Positions 11,501-20,790 of a stretch of 51,667 nt of DNA are shown here, piece by piece (the stretch's first letter is position 1; the number at the start of each line of letters is the position of its first letter). Under the pieces are notes generated by a model. It ran no database searches and had not been told where the DNA came from. It saw only the letters and a program-made list of their open reading frames with translations. Source of the stretch: Nemertoderma westbladi. Lineage: Eukaryota > Xenacoelomorpha > Nemertodermatida > Nemertodermatidae. The DNA is taken from NCBI GenBank assembly GCA_032718475.1, contig JAUCBJ010008766.1, positions 1 to 51,667 on the forward strand, written 5' to 3'. The position numbers were made by a program, and so were the translations under genes.

Positions 11501-14500
11501 CTCAAGGAGAAGATAGCGGGAAAGACACTGATAGATCTTATTATGTCAATAAAATGCCTAAAGATCAGGTGAGTAAATTCAAGTCTCGAGCAAATGACAG
11601 GAGAGAACAGGTAAGAAAAACTCCTCCCACGTCTCCCAAGAGAATTCCGGTGAGAAAGCCCGAAGAAAAGGCAAGTGTACACAATGTGACTCAAAATAAG
11701 GTAAGTAACATCAAACCGAAATGTGCGCTGTGTGACGGGACCCACCATTTGAATAGGTGTGATGAATTTCTAAAGAAATCATTAACGGAGAGACGCGAAG
11801 TCATGTGGGATAAGCGGTTATGTTATAATTGCCTCAGACAAGGACACCAACGGCGAACCTGTTTCTCTGACATAAGGTGTGCAAAGTGTGGTGCGAAACA
11901 TCATATCTTGTTGCACGCTGAATTCGATCGAAATAGTCCGAATCAGGTAAGTGATTCCGAGCTACATGTCCAATTCAGTGATGTGAACGACACTGATCAA
12001 TCTGAGATGGAAGGATTCTATACAGACGAGTTCTCCGACGAAAACGAATCCTGTTACATGATAAATACCGCAGTGTATCGAGCACTCACATATGAAAAAG
12101 ATACAGACAACGACTTTACTCTAACTACTTCTGAGCGACAACCATCTTGGAAAGAGCCATCTTCCAATGTAGGGATCCGAGAGTTTCCTGTGGTGCAAGT
12201 AAGGGTTCACGGACCTGAGAGGAGTTATGTAGTGAACGCCCTCCTTGACTCCGGTAGTACAGGAACATTCATCGACAAAGAGCTAGCCGAAGATATATTT
12301 GCTGGACAACCCAAGTTCCAAACTAAGCTCAACATGTCAGGCATTATGCAAGTTTGGAAATCTACAATAACAGCTGATTATTATGTAGGCGCGTTGTCCA
12401 CCCCACAAGACGAACTAGGAGAACATAGCATAAGGTCAGTGAAAATGGTAGCTATAAAGAACTTCGCTACTACTCAAGCAGACCTTTATAATTGGGACGA
12501 GGATGAGAGCATCCAACATCTTAACATACCTCGATTCCAGACTGATTATCCTGGAGTGCAAATACTCATCGGCCAAAACGCGCATGAGGCGCTGGAGACA
12601 TTAGAGAAACGGCCTGCTCAACCGCAGCCCCTACAGACCTATGCGGTAAGAACTAGAGTAGGTTGGTACTTTACTGGCCCTTCCCGTAGAACACTCAGAG
12701 AAAGACTACCGCAAGAGAGAGTCTGCCAGGTGAGTGAATGGGAAGATGATGCTAGTGAGGGAGACGATTCAACTGAGGGAATTCCATACTCCTCAGATAA
12801 CGACGACGTTCACCAGCTTTTTGATGAGGAGAATACCATCGATCTCCTTAAGGAAAACGAGGCTTGGCAAAACCAAGTTAACTTATGTCAACTTCTCTAT
12901 CCATCTGAACGAGAAGCTTACAACGACGAGTTAAATGACGTCATTGAGCGTTGCAATGCCAAGACTCGAGATGAACATGCAGTGCGATTCTTTACGCAAG
13001 AGGCGGTAGAGCCCAATTCCTACGATAAAGCCTTGTCGGTGGAAGAGGAAAGGGCCAAGCAGATCCAAGAGACAACTACACGTTTCCTCAAAGATCAAGG
13101 AAGGTACGAAGTCGGTTTACCTTTCCGCAAGAGAGAACCGAAGTTCATCAATAACAGACCCCTGGCGGAAAAAAGAATCGCGCAACTCCATCGACGCCTT
13201 ACAGCTAATTCTTCAGCTAAAGCAATGTATCAAACACAGCTGGAAAAATTTATTAGTAAGGGATACGCGGAGAGAGTACCGGAAGAAACACCTGTGACTG
13301 AAAGAACGTATTACTTAACCCACCATTACGTTCCTAAACCCGGTAAGCCACATGAAGTGAGAGTAGTGTTTGATGGCTCCGCTCTTTACATGGGTCAATC
13401 CCTTAACTCTGAATTGTTACCCGGACCCAACTTACTTCAATCTTTGTTGGGAATTCTTTTAAGATTGAGACAATATTCGATTGCTTTCGCCTCCGATATA
13501 GAAGGCATGTTCTTACAAGTCAAGGTGTTAGATAGGGATCGAGATAGTCTACGATTTCTGTGGTGGCCCGAAGGAGATCTCAACCAGAAACCGGTGGAGT
13601 ACTGGATGACCATCCAGGCCTTTGGGATAATCTCAAGCCCTTCCAACGCCTGTTCGGTAGTGCGTACTACTGCAGAGGACAACCGAGAGGCATTCTCTAA
13701 GGAAGTGATCGACAACATCAAGAGAGACATATACATGGACGACAATCTGAAGTCCCTCCCATCAGTTGAGGAAGCCATTGAGGTCGCTAAGGGAACGGTA
13801 GAGTGCTTAAAAAGAGGTGGATTTCGATTAACCAAATTCACCAGCAACTCCCGTGAGTTTCTGGAGTCGATCCCTGCGGAAGATCGAGGAGCGAAAGATC
13901 TCGATTTGATCAAAGATGATCTGCCAGAGACCAAGACACTCGGCTTGAAATGGGACACAGAGCGAGATATCCTGTTTTTCCAGCTAAAACAGCGAGATAA
14001 TCCAGTTCGAACCAAACGGATTTGCTTAAGTATACTGAGCACTTATTTCGATCCATTGGGATTTATTAGCCCAGTTATATTGATTGCTCGTAGTTTGGTA
14101 CAACAAATGTGGCTTGAAAACCACTCATGGGACGATCCACTTAAGGGGGAATTATTGAAGCAGTGGATGAAATGGGAAGATTCTCTGCCAGCTATCGAGG
14201 ATTTTATAATTTCCCGTTCATATTTTGGTCATGTTCTCCCTACGTATTCCTATCAACTCCATGTGTTTGGAGACGCCAGCGATATGGGAATCGGTATAGT
14301 AGCCTACCTAAGAGTGGAAACTCCGGATGGAATCAAAGTCGCCTTGGTTACTTCTAAGGCATTAATCAACAACAAGTTGAAAGTTCCTCGAGCGGAGTTA
14401 AAAGCGGCTCTATACGCTACAGCCATCGGCCGGAATGTAACCGAACAGATTGACTATCCATTAGAGAAAACTGTCTATTGGACCGACGCTTTACTCGTGT

Positions 14501-16617
14501 TAGAGTATATAACCAATGAAGTCTGTCAGTTCAGCGTTTTCGTTACCAACAGAGTAGCCATCATACTTAGTCGCACGACGATGGACCAATGGAGACATTG
14601 CCCCGGAACGATTAATCCAGCAGACATCGCTTCCCGAGGAGCGACTCCAAAGGAATTGGTAAATACTCCCGAATGGTTAGGAGGACCTGACTTTCTCTAC
14701 AGAGAAGAAGAAGAATGGCCACCCCATCTCACAACCGCAGAGATCAGACAGGCCAAGGGAGCGGAGAAAGTTAAACCCAAAACTCGAGCGAGTAAATCGA
14801 AGTTGTTTAAACCTGCGGTTGATCTATCTGTATTATTTACTTCCGGAGAGGATGCTTTGGATCAGAAACCCACCGCCACGACTAAAGAAGTCTTGGAAAT
14901 CCGTGACAAGGATTGGAAATCTGGAATACCAGATATCTCGCAAGGACTCTCACCTCTCTTGCAGAGAGCGATACGTCACTACAGTTCCTGGAATCGGCTC
15001 TGTAAAGCTGTTACCTATTTGAAACGATGTTTTCATCATCGTTACTCCGGAACGAAGACCAATAGTGATGATGCTCCATCAACATCTGCACGAGTCCATG
15101 TTGTTAAAGATCTTCCTAAATACAAGATATCCGACAGGTTTCTAAAGGAAAAGATCAGTTACCAGGAGCATGATGAAACCAACAAACAGATGCTGAGACT
15201 CCTACAATGCTATGAGGATTCCGATAAGTATTTCCTGTTGTTAAGAAATCCACAGATGCGCTTAAGGGATCGCTTCTCTAGTACCATGATAGATGGGTTA
15301 ATACGTGTTGGAGGTCGGCTTACCAACGCCCCGTTATCCTTTGACACTAAGTTTCCCATACTCATTAGGAATCTTGATATACAAATCAAGATGATTGTAG
15401 ATGTTCATAGCAAACTGTACCATGCTGGTAGAGAACGAGTTCTGAGCGAAATTCGAACTCGCTACTATTTTTATAAACCCCGTAGGGCTCTGAACCAAGT
15501 TCTTAGGAACTGCATACCCTGTAGGAAAGCATTCAGTAGGCCTTTGACACAGCGAGAGGCAGAATTACCTAGGGAAAGAGTAAGCTTCTATGAACCACCC
15601 TTTACTAATACCGGTGTGGATTTATTTGGCCCTATTGAAGTATATCGTGCCCGGACTATAGTCAAGAGATGGTGTGTCATCTTCGTTTGTATGACTTGTA
15701 GAGCTATCCATCTCGATATGGTAAACGATCTATCCACCAACAGCTTCGTGTTGAGTTTACGACGACAGATCGCTCGCTTCGGAACCAGTAACACGATGAG
15801 ATCGGATAAGGGAACGAACTTCATTGGCGCCAACAACGAAATTCAAGCTTACGTAAAGGACTGGAACAAAAGACAGGTGGACGATCAGCTAAGGATAACA
15901 GCGTCTAGCTGGACCTTCAACGCCGCCGACGCCCCTTGGTGGGGAGGAAGTTGGGAGAGATTGATTAGGAGCGTGAAGACTGCGTTCCACTTTATTGTGC
16001 CTTGTCGCGCTTATCTCACCGACGAACTATTGCGGACGTTAATGGAGGAAATCGCCGCCTATCTCAACGAAAGACCGCTTATGCCAGTCTCTTCAAATCC
16101 TGATTCCCTGGAAGCGCTAACACCCGCGCACTTTCTACTGAAGAAACCCGTAGCCATGCTCCCACGATCGGAGATCACAGACGGAGACGAGTACTGCCGT
16201 CGAACCTGGCAACTTATGCAGTTGCTATCCCGTCGTTTCGCTGACCATTTCGAGAAACATTACCTGCCCACTCTACAACTTCGAACTAAGTGGTTTGCGC
16301 AGCAAGAAAACGTCAGCGCTGGAGACATGGTGCTTATTGTGGACCCCGATCTCCCACGTAAGCGATGGCAAACAGGACGTATCATCGAGACTTATATCTC
16401 GAGCGATGGTTTGGTGCGATCAGTAGAGCTCGTCGTCATGCGGCGGAACTTTAAGAAACCAGGGATAGTCTTTGAGACTCAACAGCTCAATCGCCCAGTG
16501 GGTCGTTTATGTTTACTGGAAAGAGACAGAGAGCTCTCCGGAAACTATGGAAGGCAAGAAACTCTTCCCACGACCACTTCCCTAATCCAACCGACATCTA
16601 GGGACTCCCCAACTTAA
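8518..16617 (+). CDS. gag-pol: BEL/Pao Gag-Pol polyprotein (Gag, protease, RT, RNase H, integrase)
   Basis: One uninterrupted 2699-residue ORF starting MSDTKQNLSDS. Approximate domain order: N-terminal region 1-360 conserved with element 2; Ala/Glu/Lys-rich coiled coil 363-455; Pao-type Gag (KFNGDEMKWLPF...) 785-900; zinc knuckles with LCYNCLRQGHQRRTC and CAKCGAKHH 1067-1130; aspartic protease LLDSGSTG about 1244; RT 1600-1760 with VVFDGS, SDIEGMF and catalytic YMDD (about 1738); RNase H FGDAS (1917), RAELKAAL, YWTDA (1987); integrase HH-CC zinc part (2297-2335), catalytic GVD (2366), SDKGTNF (2428) and GGSWERL (2478); and a C-terminal integrase-associated domain 2595-2670. All catalytic residues are present and there is no stop, so it could be active. 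It is much longer than usual BEL polyproteins because of the approximately 780 residues ahead of the Pao Gag domain. Six AGGTRAGT sequences lie between 11211 and 12735. Confidence 0.95.
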   Translation: MSDTKQNLSDSLLDVTICDSDRDVEPSGRKFSSPPTVRKVIPPVVIKEPRLVQHRRSIIGTRAQVKRDQEAAEQQQPASQELTSQRPDSSSSEDTVELTPERGARMIDEAYSDPLLILPAAVLTRLLIAVEEHQIDWARSQRSTRDSYAGYTSEELKSIVESQWNFPGPGLPFDLSEAAWEDIHRMGVAKETIDPAVCKRSAAGYAQGFFSSIERLKEQLFHQPQGPQEQGLLLYQVRERILRIRLILSAFEEASKRRQDTSLQVAVKTWFQRVNLQVQGTAQWKAQLEERSTHGESTDATFSQVESEATAEKPHKRDAIDIYLSDYQRFLGDDELRRRLEGLSPNSEGTKLVLDAIDVEMRAANQAKFDEQLRITRVQEEQVKKKRIEDRKKAAVVAAEAERKAAAAKAKAAEAAAKAKAAEAAAEAKAAEAAAEAAAEAKVAEAERKAAEETTQLELENIQENQDCINKQLAASNMQMMNRSTPKRQGYTSSEEGDTTDTEGKGNRSRLSRRKRTFHRQKLPDLPPAVRRQLNNTNLGSTEPTDQIIKIERHPTIVDEPEIIRPVLEITPSVIDTPVLPETTSKFPLHSTKLPVPRRTAQETVQVLDPERNIPDLSPVVPRPPATTLATPASAVEWVDERRRGMDLLLGQMQETVQQFKGTVRESRLELQEVQQSIALERDKLVNTQKGIPPPSVTMCQPVRSEVSHAQGVEPTRIYTASEVETPIVNPIKGNYRPVDNDIPYRTDHNPRNLYTDNSILNNTMAQESFTRQMARTEARQAVKVGEIVKFNGDEMKWLPFNEYYKDNIQNSVLSNGEKLRFLIECLEGSPKLMALKFIGHPDGLRQVWDTLNIRYGNRNNIAKYLYAKLVAPRKFISSGIIEFSDEIQEICRQLDWLGKSHEYQSSMVIGAVASTLPKGGVGTRWDKKVLYMMEQQRRDPTMADLMSFLDGEVKLQLLKLSREKTPENKVSEKPVSRRKVTPVCYTDDGESQTSQGEDSGKDTDRSYYVNKMPKDQVSKFKSRANDRREQVRKTPPTSPKRIPVRKPEEKASVHNVTQNKVSNIKPKCALCDGTHHLNRCDEFLKKSLTERREVMWDKRLCYNCLRQGHQRRTCFSDIRCAKCGAKHHILLHAEFDRNSPNQVSDSELHVQFSDVNDTDQSEMEGFYTDEFSDENESCYMINTAVYRALTYEKDTDNDFTLTTSERQPSWKEPSSNVGIREFPVVQVRVHGPERSYVVNALLDSGSTGTFIDKELAEDIFAGQPKFQTKLNMSGIMQVWKSTITADYYVGALSTPQDELGEHSIRSVKMVAIKNFATTQADLYNWDEDESIQHLNIPRFQTDYPGVQILIGQNAHEALETLEKRPAQPQPLQTYAVRTRVGWYFTGPSRRTLRERLPQERVCQVSEWEDDASEGDDSTEGIPYSSDNDDVHQLFDEENTIDLLKENEAWQNQVNLCQLLYPSEREAYNDELNDVIERCNAKTRDEHAVRFFTQEAVEPNSYDKALSVEEERAKQIQETTTRFLKDQGRYEVGLPFRKREPKFINNRPLAEKRIAQLHRRLTANSSAKAMYQTQLEKFISKGYAERVPEETPVTERTYYLTHHYVPKPGKPHEVRVVFDGSALYMGQSLNSELLPGPNLLQSLLGILLRLRQYSIAFASDIEGMFLQVKVLDRDRDSLRFLWWPEGDLNQKPVEYWMTIQAFGIISSPSNACSVVRTTAEDNREAFSKEVIDNIKRDIYMDDNLKSLPSVEEAIEVAKGTVECLKRGGFRLTKFTSNSREFLESIPAEDRGAKDLDLIKDDLPETKTLGLKWDTERDILFFQLKQRDNPVRTKRICLSILSTYFDPLGFISPVILIARSLVQQMWLENHSWDDPLKGELLKQWMKWEDSLPAIEDFIISRSYFGHVLPTYSYQLHVFGDASDMGIGIVAYLRVETPDGIKVALVTSKALINNKLKVPRAELKAALYATAIGRNVTEQIDYPLEKTVYWTDALLVLEYITNEVCQFSVFVTNRVAIILSRTTMDQWRHCPGTINPADIASRGATPKELVNTPEWLGGPDFLYREEEEWPPHLTTAEIRQAKGAEKVKPKTRASKSKLFKPAVDLSVLFTSGEDALDQKPTATTKEVLEIRDKDWKSGIPDISQGLSPLLQRAIRHYSSWNRLCKAVTYLKRCFHHRYSGTKTNSDDAPSTSARVHVVKDLPKYKISDRFLKEKISYQEHDETNKQMLRLLQCYEDSDKYFLLLRNPQMRLRDRFSSTMIDGLIRVGGRLTNAPLSFDTKFPILIRNLDIQIKMIVDVHSKLYHAGRERVLSEIRTRYYFYKPRRALNQVLRNCIPCRKAFSRPLTQREAELPRERVSFYEPPFTNTGVDLFGPIEVYRARTIVKRWCVIFVCMTCRAIHLDMVNDLSTNSFVLSLRRQIARFGTSNTMRSDKGTNFIGANNEIQAYVKDWNKRQVDDQLRITASSWTFNAADAPWWGGSWERLIRSVKTAFHFIVPCRAYLTDELLRTLMEEIAAYLNERPLMPVSSNPDSLEALTPAHFLLKKPVAMLPRSEITDGDEYCRRTWQLMQLLSRRFADHFEKHYLPTLQLRTKWFAQQENVSAGDMVLIVDPDLPRKRWQTGRIIETYISSDGLVRSVELVVMRRNFKKPGIVFETQQLNRPVGRLCLLERDRELSGNYGRQETLPTTTSLIQPTSRDSPT
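11211..12735 (+). promoter_or_regulatory. Cluster of splice-donor-like sequences inside gag-pol
   Basis: AGGTAAGT or AGGTGAGT occurs at 11211, 11426, 11567, 11699, 11945 and 12728, with AGGTAAGA at 11609. Most encode a recurring (K/Q)VS peptide in the linker and nucleocapsid part. Element 2 keeps exact copies at 43203, 43418, 43688 and 43934. Chance would give about 0.04 such 8-mers in 1.5 kb. They may be alternative donors for a spliced RNA reaching the 3' ORF (possible acceptors at 17996 and 20225), or selected peptide repeats. No splicing was observed. Confidence 0.45.
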
Positions 16618-17401
16618 TATCGTTCGGAGTGGGCGTGTGACTCTATTATTTTATATTATATTATTATTTTTATATTTATGTATGTATTACTATGTAATTT
16701 TATTATAATCGTTTTATTTAATTTAGTAGAATATTATTTAGCGATTATTTTGTAGAATAGTGCAATATATTCGTGTTTATTACGTACGTAATTACTTATA
16801 TTATATTTAGTGAGACGGCGAAGAAATAATTATTTTTCTCTTTCCTTACTGTCCGTATTATATTATAAATACGTAACTACAGTAAGATGAAATGTCCGTA
16901 CTTATTAAAGTACAATAAAGCCACTACTATATTTAAGTATTATTGGTAGGCAGAGTATTAGGAATGCAAAGTTCAGATCCTCGTGTCTCGGCTAAACCAA
17001 GCTCTGGGTAGACCTTGGAAACGACTTGCCTCTTCTCACTGACATTGCTTCGTGCGATATTGCTCTCATACCGTATATTAAATAATACATATAGTAGCGT
17101 GATGTCCCTTTAACAGTAGCGTACAATGCAAATAAATCTGCTAAACCCTTTGACCATCTGTAATTCTAGTCGATTAAGATATCGCGGCACCCACCGATAT
17201 ACTTGAAAGACAAAATTCTAGAATCAGTGGTTAACGTCCCCAGACAAGTTCTGGAATAAACTGGTGCCCATCCTAAATATTAACTATTAATATTTATAAA
17301 ATCTGTCAAATTTTCGATCCTTTAAAATTCTACTCTATTAAGATATCGTAGCACTTACCGATATTCTTAAAAAGACCAATTTCCTAGAATCAAGGATCCC
17401 A
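16618..17401 (+). other. Post-pol untranslated region of element 1
   Basis: No ORF. It matches element 2 (45139-45917) closely. From about 17163 it holds two ~165-bp tandem units beginning GATTAAGATATCG and containing CCAGACAnGTTCTGGAATAA, where CCAGA and TCTGG can pair as a small hairpin. The second unit runs into the duplicated block. Confidence 0.7.
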
Positions 17402-17975
17402 GTCCCCAGACATGTTCTGGAATAAAATTGTGTCTATTTAATATTAAATAATAAAATTTACGGGAATAAATTTAAATTCATATTTTAATGAATTTAATAA
17501 ATTGTCATTTTTATACAATTTATAACATTCCCAAAATTCCATCAATTAATAGATCATGGGAGCGGAGATTCACCTTATTAAGTGTATTAGTGTGCGAGAA
17601 TCTCCAATATATAGTCAATAGCCGATAAAATTCATAAAATCATGTAAAGTCATGTATAAAACAGGACATTGACTATTAAAGAATTACTATTAAATAACAT
17701 CCCAGATCTGTATGCATTGGAATTACCCTAATTCTACCGCTAGCTTTGCATAATGTCACCATAGCAACAACTACGCTAGAATTAGAATTGAGTTAAACGA
17801 ACAATAGAAAGCTTGTCCCATTGAATAGCATAGGGAATAAATAGCGCACTACTAGTATCCAAGGATACATAATAATACAGTGACATTCTGGAAGGCATTG
17901 ACTAACGGACAAATGGCCCGAATGTGCGTAGTTGTGACCAGTTGTGTGGTATTTGTGAGTTTATAGGTGAATGTT

Positions 17976-17996
17976 ACTGCTAAAGTGTGTTTACAG
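17976..17996 (+). promoter_or_regulatory. Possible splice acceptor before ORF3, copy A
   Basis: TGCTAAAGTGTGTTTACAG resembles a branch point plus 3' splice site. It is conserved in copy B (AG at 20224-20225) and in element 2 (AG at 46501-46502). In each case it lies about 260 nt ahead of the ORF3 ATG. The polypyrimidine tract is weak, so this is tentative. Confidence 0.3.
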
Positions 17997-18066
17997 TAGC
18001 TAGTCGCAATCGTAAAGTAACCTAACTCTCCAAGGAATACCTGAAGTACATCTAAGCCTTTGGGAC

Positions 18067-18172
18067 GGACAGTCGAGTGACTTGTGCCGGTTGTCGTTGT
18101 CGTTGTGCGGCTACGTCGTTGGCGAAAGTACAGCGGCGACGACACATCGGCGCTGAGGATCTCGTACTGTCC
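18067..18172 (+). promoter_or_regulatory. Structured RNA hairpin upstream of ORF3, copy A
   Basis: GGACAGTCGAG (18067-18077) pairs with CTCG-T-ACTGTCC (18161-18172). Inside, GTGCCG pairs with CGGCGC, and TGTCGTTGTCG pairs with CGGCGACGACA over 11 bp with G-U wobbles. The element 2 version (46574-46675) keeps the base stem but has different, still complementary bases in the next pairs. The structure ends about 84 nt before the ORF3 ATG. It could be a translation, packaging or export element. Confidence 0.6.
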
Positions 18173-18255
18173 GGGGGTTAATTGGAGTAGGCAGCGACGC
18201 TCGCTAGCCTAAATATAAACTCCTTATAATATGGATAAACTCATATATAGCAGAC

Positions 18256-18561
18256 ATGACGGAGTTGATAGAAGATGGTCTTGGTATCGGGGAGCGATAT
18301 ACTCTACTTTTACAAGCGTTTGTTGATAGCTTAATACGCGGCGACGTTAGTCCAACTGCTGCAGAGGACGATGGTCGTTATATCGAACCGACAATGTCCC
18401 AAGTGCAGCTCTCGCGAGAGTTGGACTATAGAAAATTCGCTGCTCGATATACGCAGCGTAATGGTACGTATATGGGCTTCTTAACTACTGGTCATTCTAT
18501 CAATTTACACAATGCGGACTATGTCGACTATATATCCTGCCCAGCAGAGTCGGAACCATAA
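18256..18561 (+). CDS. Truncated ORF3 N-terminal part, copy A
   Basis: 101 codons starting MTELIEDGLGIGERYTLLLQ. It aligns over about 80 residues with the start of ORF3 in element 2 (46760). Compared with element 2 a small deletion after the HSINLHNADYVD stretch shifts the frame and ends it at CPAESEP. The next bases still align with element 2, so the early stop is a lesion and not the natural end. No known domain; the conserved part is acidic. The function is unknown, and this copy is probably a non-functional remnant. Confidence 0.5.
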   Translation: MTELIEDGLGIGERYTLLLQAFVDSLIRGDVSPTAAEDDGRYIEPTMSQVQLSRELDYRKFAARYTQRNGTYMGFLTTGHSINLHNADYVDYISCPAESEP

Positions 18562-19311
18562 ACTGAAATTCGAATGCGAAAATTCTATTCGAAATCGGCT
18601 CGAAAGAAAAGACATTAAAGAAACAAATAAACGCGGTAATTCCAACATATATTTGGAATTCTTGATAGAAGCATTGTAACAACAAATAAATATCATCCGC
18701 GTTTCCCCTACCAGACGTGCGTCTTTGGTATTATTACGGTAAATGCCCTAGACCCAGCCAATAAACGGAAAGACATAAACATCCACGGAAACGTTGTGTT
18801 AAACACAGTTGTGTTCGTTATATTTACTGGAGTTTCGTGCGAAACTTGTTTGACGTATCACCTATGCTCACTCGGCTCGAACGATCCTGGAGTAAACCTA
18901 CGATCAGAGTCCCGGAATACTCGGTCAAACCTCCTCATTCCTTAGTTGGACCTCAGACCTGCGATCCTGGTGGTGTCGCGGATCCTCGCGGACGGTATTC
19001 ACTGTTCAAGATCTAGTGCTACCCTAACAATTAATCGGTCACACTCCGACAGTGATTTCTAGCTAGCCGCCCATCTTACCTAGCCGGATTATGACGCAGA
19101 CACCTAATATCACTATCCAACCGTATGGTCGTCCACGTTTAACGCGATACAACCCCTCATCAAGGTGAAGGAGAGCGTTGTACGAAACGAGTTAAACGCT
19201 ATTTTATAAAGATCAAAAGGGAAACCTGCGTTTGTTCAGATAAACGTAAGTTATAACAGTGAGTCCAATCGATAAACGAATTGGCCTTATCTCAATTCGA
19301 TTGGACTGAAT

Positions 19312-19633
19312 GGGACATGAATGTTGCGAATAATCGCATAAACTCTGAATAATAAATATTACGCTACCCGTACAGAATACTCAAACGAATACAAACCAAA
19401 ACGCTGGCAAACTACTATCAAGCCTAAACAAACTACAGTATGTGCAGATTCTGAAACTGTTAGTCAGTATGCGTTCTAACACGGTAGTACGACTTACTCT
19501 TTAAGAGGGGATTGACCTTACCGCTTATGGCTGCCCCAACTTACTAACGGCACTTGATCAGACCAACTCTACATACGCAGCAATCCCTTCAGACCTAAAA
19601 ATAGCTAGACAACAATCCAGCTTACAAATATGT
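19312..19633 (-). repeat. Inverted leader fragment inside the 3' region of element 1
   Basis: The reverse complement of this segment matches the BEL leader, including TTATGCGATTATTCGCAACA and the AAGTCGTACTACCGTGTTAG word. It is closer to the element 2 leader (about 37675-37985) than to element 1's own (about 6910-7230): it shares CCTCTTAAAGAGTAAGTCG and ATTTTTAGGTCTGAAGGGAT with element 2. It sits exactly between the two duplicated blocks. It is best explained by strand transfer onto a second, element 2-like genome during reverse transcription. Confidence 0.9.
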
Positions 19634-20296
19634 GTCCCCAGACATATTCTAGAATCAAAATATGTCAATTTAATTATCAAATAATAAAATTTCAGGGAAT
19701 AAATTTAAATTCATGCCTTTTAATGAATTTAATAAATTGCCATTTTTACGCAATTTATAACATTCCCAAAATTCCATTAATTAATAGATCAAGGGAGCGG
19801 AGATTTATCTTATTATGTGTATGAGTGTGCGAAAGTCTCCCAAACATAGTCAATAGCCGATAAAATTCATAAAGTCATGTATAAAACAGAACATTGACTA
19901 TTAAAGAATACTATTAAATAACATCCCAGATCTGTATGCATTGGAATTGCTCTAATTCTACCGCTAGCTTTGCATAATGTCACCATAGCAACAACCACGC
20001 TAGAATTAGAATTGAGTTAAAAGAACAATAGAAAGCTTGTCCCATTGAATAGCATAGGGAATAAATAGTGCACTGATAGTATCCAAGGATACATAATAAT
20101 ACAGTGACATTCTGGAAGGCATTGACTAACGGACAAGTGACCCGAGTGTGTGTAATTTGTGACAAGTTGTGTGTGTGGTACTTGTGAGTTTATAGGCGAA
20201 TGTTACTACTAAGGTGTGTTTACAGTAGCTAGTCGCAATCGTAAAAGTAACCTAACTCTCCAAGGAAAACCTGAAGTACATCTAAGTCTTTGGGAC

Positions 20297-20402
20297 GGAC
20301 AGTCGAGTGACTTGTGTCGGTTGTCGTTGTTGTTGTGCGGCTACGTCGTTGGCGAAAGTACAGCGGCGACGACACATCGGCGCTGAGGATCTCGTACTGT
20401 CC
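20297..20402 (+). promoter_or_regulatory. Structured RNA hairpin upstream of ORF3, copy B
   Basis: Same hairpin as at 18067-18172. A C-to-T change in the inner arm (TGTCGTTGTTG) turns a C-G pair into a U-G wobble, so pairing is kept. The surrounding sequence is otherwise nearly identical. Confidence 0.6.
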
Positions 20403-20484
20403 GGGGTTGATTGGGGTAGGCAGCGACGCCCGCTCGCCTAAATATCAACTCATTATAATATGGATAAACTCATATATAGCAGAT

Positions 20485-20790
20485 ATGACGGAGTTGATAG
20501 AAGATGGTCTTGGTATCGGGGAGCGATATACTCTATTTTTGCAAGCGTTTGTTGATAGCTTAATACGCGGCGACGTTAGTCCAACTGCTGCGGAGGACGA
20601 TGGTCGTTATATCGAACCGACAATGTCCCAAGTGCAGCTCTCGCGCGAGTTGGACTATAGAAAATTCGCTGCTCGATATACGCAGCGTAATGGTACGTAT
20701 ATGGTCTTCTTAACTACTGGTCATCCTATCGATTTACACAATACGGACTATGTCGACTATATATCCTGCCCAGCGGAGTCGGAACCATAA
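20485..20790 (+). CDS. Truncated ORF3 N-terminal part, copy B
   Basis: Duplicate of the 18256-18561 frame, also 101 codons, with a handful of substitutions (for example GHPIDLHNTDY in place of GHSINLHNADY) and the same frameshifting lesion and stop. The open frame extends upstream to 20314 but the conserved ATG is at 20485. Both copies share the lesion, so it existed before the duplication. Confidence 0.5.
   Translation: MTELIEDGLGIGERYTLFLQAFVDSLIRGDVSPTAAEDDGRYIEPTMSQVQLSRELDYRKFAARYTQRNGTYMVFLTTGHPIDLHNTDYVDYISCPAESEP

Larger units (their letters stand above)
17402..19310 (+). repeat. Direct duplication in element 1, copy A (about 1.9 kb)
   Basis: This block runs from the CCCCAGACATGTTCTGG word through the small ORF to CTCAATTCGATTGG. 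It is repeated with a few percent difference at 19634-21486. It covers the post-pol leader, the possible splice acceptor, the hairpin, the truncated ORF3 and about 700 bp of non-coding sequence after it. Element 2 has the first part only once, so the duplication arose in the element 1 lineage, probably by template switching. The differences between copies exceed those between the LTRs, so it predates this insertion. Confidence 0.9.

Noticed and set aside
13437-14042. 201-codon minus-strand ORF within pol
   Set aside because: It is the reverse complement of the RT coding region, with no independent support.
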